Positions 60,764 through 64,000 of a stretch of 64,000 bases of DNA are shown here, piece by piece. Position numbers and translations under genes: made by a program. The notes below the pieces were generated by a model. The model searched no databases. It saw only the letters and a program-made list of their open reading frames with translations, and was not told where the DNA came from. The first letter of the stretch is position 1. Each line of letters opens with the position of its first letter. The DNA lies in the NCBI RefSeq assembly GCF_015291705.1, contig NZ_CP030050.1:3720001-3784000 (forward strand), in the 5' to 3' direction. The DNA is from Bradyrhizobium arachidis. GTDB lineage: Bacteria; Pseudomonadota; Alphaproteobacteria; Rhizobiales; Xanthobacteraceae.

Positions 60764-63700
60764 ATGCTGCAGGCGGTCAAATCCGCAAATCAGGAACGTG
60801 GCGATGAGCCGTGGGTCGGGCGCTCGATCGAACGCATCGAGGACGCCGCGCTGCTCTCTGGCCGTGGCCGCTTCATCGACGATCTCGGCGTTCAGCCCGG
60901 CACGCTGCACGCAACCATCCTGCGCTCGCCGCATGCGCATGCCGATATTCTCTCCATCGATACTGAAGCTGCAAAGCGTCTGCCGGGCGTTGCGGCGGTT
61001 CTGACCGGCAACGACGTCAAGGCCGTCACGACCAGTCTCGTTGTCGGCGTGAAGGCGCCGGTCGAGTGCTGGCCGATCGCGATGGACCGCGTGCGCTATG
61101 TCGGCGAGCCGGTCGCTGTGATCGTCGCAACCGACCGCGCGCGGGCCGAGGATGCGGCCGAACTCATCAACGTCGAATACCGCCCGCGTGGTGCCGTCAT
61201 CGATCCGCTCGGCGCGATCGCGCCGGGTGCGCCCGTGCTGCATGACGGCTTCCCCGGCAATCTCGCCAGCGAGCGAGCGTTTCGCTACGGCGATCCTGAA
61301 GAAGCCTTTGCGGAAGCGCCGCATCGCTTCTCCATCGATATCAAGTATCCCCGCAACTCCTGCACGCCGATCGAGACCTATGGCGTCGTTGCCTCGCACG
61401 ATGCCGGTGAGGATGCGTACGAAGTGCTCGCCAATTTCCAGGGCCCGTTCAGCATTCACACCGTGATTGCGCGTGCGCTCAAGGTGCCGGGCAACCGGCT
61501 GCGGCTGCGCACGCCGCCGGATTCCGGCGGCAGCTTTGGCGTCAAGCAGGGCGTATTTCCCTACATCGTGCTGATTGCGGCGGCCGCACGCGTTACGGGC
61601 CGGCCGGTGAAGTGGATTGAGGACCGGCTCGAGCATCTCACCGCGTCGGTGTCGGCGACCAATCGCGCGACGACACTGGCAGCGGCGGTCGCCGCCGACG
61701 GCAAGATTCTCGCGCTCGACTGGGACCAGGTCGAGGATTGCGGCGCTCACTTACGCGCGCCCGAGCCGGCGACGCTTTATCGCATGCATGGCAATCTGAC
61801 CGGCGCCTACGACATCCACCATGTCAAGATCCGCAACCGCGTCGTCGTCACCAACAAGACGCCGACCGGCCTCAATCGCGGCTTTGGCGGCCCGCAGGTC
61901 TATTTCGCGCTGGAGCGATTGGTTCAGAGGATCGCGATCGGCCTCGGTCTCGATCCGCTCGATGTGATCAAGCGCAACCTGATCGACGCGGGCGCTTTCC
62001 CTTATCGCACTGCGACCGGCGCGTTGCTCGATTCCGGCAACTACCAGGAAGCCATTGTGCGCGCGGTCGAGCACGGCAGGCTCGCGGAGCTGAAGGCAAA
62101 GCGCGACGAAGCCCGCGCGCAGGGGCGGCTCTACGGCATCGGCTTCACCGCGGTAGTCGAGCCCAGCGTCTCCAACATGGGCTATATCACCACCGTGCTG
62201 ACGGCGGCCGAGCGCCGCAAGGCCGGGCCGAAGAACGGCGCGCAGGCGACCGCAACGGTCGGGCTCGATCCGGTCGGCAGCGTCACGGTTCATGTCGCTT
62301 CGGTGCCGCAGGGGCAGGGTCATCGCACCGTGCTGTCGCAGGTCGTCGCCGACGTCTTCGGCCTCCAGCCAAAAGACATCCGCGTCAACACCGAGATCGA
62401 CACGGCCAAGGACGCCTGGTCGATCGCATCCGGTAACTACGCCAGCCGCTTCGCCGCGGCGGTGGCCGGCACGGCGAAGATCGCAGCCGAGCGCGTCGCC
62501 GGCCGTCTTGCCCGCATCGCAGCCAGCCAGTTGAACGTCGAGGCCGCGGATATCGTCTTCGCAAAGGGTTTTGTTGCGTCAAGGAACAATCCTGAGAACC
62601 GCATTGCGTTCTCGCGTGTCGCCGCGCTCAGCCATTGGTCGCCGGGCTCGCTGCCTGACGATGCCGGCCAGACCATTCGCGAGACCGTGTTCTGGACCCC
62701 GCCGGAGCTGACGCCGCCCGATGAGGACGACCGCATCAACTCTTCGCTCTGCCACGGCTTCATCTTCGACTTCTGCGGCGTCGAGATCGACCGCGTCACG
62801 CTGGAGACGCGGATCGACCGCTACGTCACCATGCACGATTGCGGTACCATCCTGCATCCCGGCATGGTCAACGGCCAGATCCGCGGCGGCTTCACCCAGG
62901 CGCTCGGGGCCGCCCTCTACGAGGAATACGCCTACGCCGAGGACGGCAGCTTTCTGACGGGCACGCTGGCCGACTACCTGCTGCCGACCACGACAGAGGT
63001 GCCGGAGCCCGAGATCTTCCACATGGAGACGCCGTCGCCGTTCACGCCGCTCGGCGCAAAGGGCGTGGGCGAAGGCAATTGCATGTCGACGCCGGTGTGC
63101 ATCGCCAATGCGGTTGCGGATGCGCTCGGCGTTGCCGATATCACCTTGCCGCTGGTGCCCGCGCGGCTTGCGGAGCTCGTGCGCGGCGACGAGCCTCCGC
63201 CTCCCGCAGGTGGGGCGACGGCCCCGCCTGCGCGCGAAGGCGATCGGCGGCTGCGCGGCGAGGGGCAGGCCTCGGTGAAGGGCGCGCCGGAGCAGGTCTG
63301 GGCGATGCTGCTCGATCCCGCCACGCTGCAATCGGTCATTCCCGGCTGCCAGCGCGTCGACAAGGTCACCGACACGCATTTCCGCGCTGACGTCACGCTC
63401 GGCATTGGCCCCGTCACCGGACGGTATCGCGCCGACGTCGAGCTGTTCGACCTCGATCCGCCGCATGCCGTCACCTTGCGCGGCGGCGCCACCGGCGCGC
63501 TTGGCTTCGGCCATGCCGAGGGACGGATCACGCTTGCGCCCGACGGCAATGGCGGAACCAAGCTCACCTACAGCTATGACGCTGCCATCGGCGGCAAGGT
63601 CGCGAGCATTGGTGGTCGGCTGCTGGATGGCGCGACGCGCGTGATCATCGGCCAGTTCTTCACCGCGCTCGCCCGCAAGGCTGGCGGTGGCGGTGCAGAG

Positions 63701-63766
63701 GGCGGCGGCTTCTCGCTGTTCGCGCTACTGGCGAAAATCGCCAGCCTGTTCGGGGGGCGCCGATGA
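60764..63766 (+). CDS. Xanthine dehydrogenase-family molybdopterin subunit fused to a CoxG-like domain
   Basis: A 1000-residue large subunit of a molybdenum hydroxylase. Residues 1-790 hold the two xanthine dehydrogenase domains: RSIERIEDAALLSGRGRFID, RYVGEPVAVIVATDRARAED, GGSFGVKQGVFPY and the catalytic glutamate in LGAKGVGEGNC. The CO dehydrogenase signature with the active-site cysteine is missing (LNRGFGGPQVYFALE instead), so it is not a CO dehydrogenase. Residues about 815-960 are an SRPBCC/CoxG-like domain (GEGQASVKGAPEQVWAMLLD), usually a separate protein. The FAD subunit gene overlaps its stop. Hydroxylation of an aromatic or heterocyclic substrate is likely. Confidence 0.9.
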   Translation: MLQAVKSANQERGDEPWVGRSIERIEDAALLSGRGRFIDDLGVQPGTLHATILRSPHAHADILSIDTEAAKRLPGVAAVLTGNDVKAVTTSLVVGVKAPVECWPIAMDRVRYVGEPVAVIVATDRARAEDAAELINVEYRPRGAVIDPLGAIAPGAPVLHDGFPGNLASERAFRYGDPEEAFAEAPHRFSIDIKYPRNSCTPIETYGVVASHDAGEDAYEVLANFQGPFSIHTVIARALKVPGNRLRLRTPPDSGGSFGVKQGVFPYIVLIAAAARVTGRPVKWIEDRLEHLTASVSATNRATTLAAAVAADGKILALDWDQVEDCGAHLRAPEPATLYRMHGNLTGAYDIHHVKIRNRVVVTNKTPTGLNRGFGGPQVYFALERLVQRIAIGLGLDPLDVIKRNLIDAGAFPYRTATGALLDSGNYQEAIVRAVEHGRLAELKAKRDEARAQGRLYGIGFTAVVEPSVSNMGYITTVLTAAERRKAGPKNGAQATATVGLDPVGSVTVHVASVPQGQGHRTVLSQVVADVFGLQPKDIRVNTEIDTAKDAWSIASGNYASRFAAAVAGTAKIAAERVAGRLARIAASQLNVEAADIVFAKGFVASRNNPENRIAFSRVAALSHWSPGSLPDDAGQTIRETVFWTPPELTPPDEDDRINSSLCHGFIFDFCGVEIDRVTLETRIDRYVTMHDCGTILHPGMVNGQIRGGFTQALGAALYEEYAYAEDGSFLTGTLADYLLPTTTEVPEPEIFHMETPSPFTPLGAKGVGEGNCMSTPVCIANAVADALGVADITLPLVPARLAELVRGDEPPPPAGGATAPPAREGDRRLRGEGQASVKGAPEQVWAMLLDPATLQSVIPGCQRVDKVTDTHFRADVTLGIGPVTGRYRADVELFDLDPPHAVTLRGGATGALGFGHAEGRITLAPDGNGGTKLTYSYDAAIGGKVASIGGRLLDGATRVIIGQFFTALARKAGGGGAEGGGFSLFALLAKIASLFGGRR

Positions 63767-64000
63767 AGCCGCCCGCATTCGATTATCTCCGTGCCGAGAA
63801 CGTTGGCGATGTCGTTGAAGGCCTCGCACAGCAAGGTGGTGATGCCCGCGTGCTCGCCGGTGGGCAATCGCTGATGGCGATGCTCAACATGCGCCTCGCC
63901 AAGCCTAAGCTGCTGATCGATATCATGCGGATCAGGGAGCTCCGCCAGATCGAGCGGAAGGGCGATGCCGTCATGATCGGCGCGGGCGTTCGCCAGGCCG
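63763..64000 (+). CDS. FAD-binding subunit of a molybdenum hydroxylase (partial, cut by window end)
   Basis: The first 79 residues of a CoxM/XDH medium subunit: PPAFDYLRAENVGDVVEGLA, then ARVLAGGQSLMAMLNMRLAK with the FAD-binding glycine motif, and PKLLIDIMRIREL. The ATG at 63763 overlaps the large-subunit stop (ATGA). The reading frame runs off the window at 64000 with no stop. The iron-sulfur small subunit would be expected next. Confidence 0.88.
   Translation, partial: MKPPAFDYLRAENVGDVVEGLAQQGGDARVLAGGQSLMAMLNMRLAKPKLLIDIMRIRELRQIERKGDAVMIGAGVRQA

Noticed and set aside
60764..63766. CO dehydrogenase large subunit
   Set aside because: The active-site cysteine signature of form I CO dehydrogenase is absent and replaced by LNRGFGGPQ.
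1..64000. CRISPR arrays, tRNA or rRNA genes, prophage or insertion-sequence transposases
   Set aside because: No regular spacer repeats, cloverleaf sequences, rRNA segments or transposase-like proteins were seen on either strand.

Overview
The window looks like chromosomal DNA from a Bradyrhizobium-type alphaproteobacterium. It is uniformly GC-rich and packed with translationally coupled genes (ATGA, GTGA and TGATG overlaps). It carries a complete-looking oxygen-dependent cobalamin route (CobG, CobF, CobN, BluB), three cobalamin riboswitches, a DUF3551-like exported peptide, many LysR, AraC and solute-binding proteins, and short palindromic intergenic repeats of the kind seen in these genomes. 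The assignment rests on gene content read by eye; no database search was possible.

Layout. 53-7976: a LysR regulator divergent from an amidase and a five-gene Dpp/Opp-type ABC importer, closed by a terminator. 8339-14621: a CorA-type transporter, a CadC-like regulator with TPRs, and an esterase/ring-cleaving dioxygenase pair opposite its own LysR gene, then a secreted alpha/beta hydrolase. 14622-20279: an accessory stretch with a chimeric gene remnant, two exported or anchored TPR proteins, a short MGMT-like gene, REP-like inverted repeats, a cupin and small exported or unknown proteins. 20729-25473: a cysteine synthase-family enzyme, then a Tat-exported ABC-type binding protein overlapping a hybrid sensor kinase.

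25645-48531 is the cobalamin region. bluB-cobS-cobU and cobO-cobQ lie on the minus strand, cbiB-cobD on the plus strand. A first riboswitch (31737) leads into DUF1636-cobW-cobN-cobG-cobH-cobI-cobJ, then, across an antisense cobK, cobL-cobE-cobM-cobB-cobA. A second riboswitch (45104) precedes cbiM-cobF-cobT. A histidine phosphatase follows on the other strand. A third riboswitch (48617) precedes a TonB-dependent receptor and a PepSY membrane protein. Together these genes cover corrin ring synthesis, cobalt insertion (CobN only; the CobS/CobT chelatase ATPase subunits are not here), adenosylation, amidation, dimethylbenzimidazole synthesis, nucleotide loop assembly, and probable cobalt or corrinoid uptake.

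52747-64000 is catabolic and accessory: a TctC-type binding protein, a siderophore-interacting flavoprotein with an O-methyltransferase and AraC regulator, a LysR gene opposite a UbiX/UbiD pair, another AraC regulator, and a xanthine dehydrogenase-family large subunit fused to a CoxG-like domain, followed by the FAD-binding subunit cut by the window end. The UbiX/UbiD and molybdenum hydroxylase genes suggest breakdown of an aromatic or heteroaromatic compound; the substrate cannot be read from sequence.
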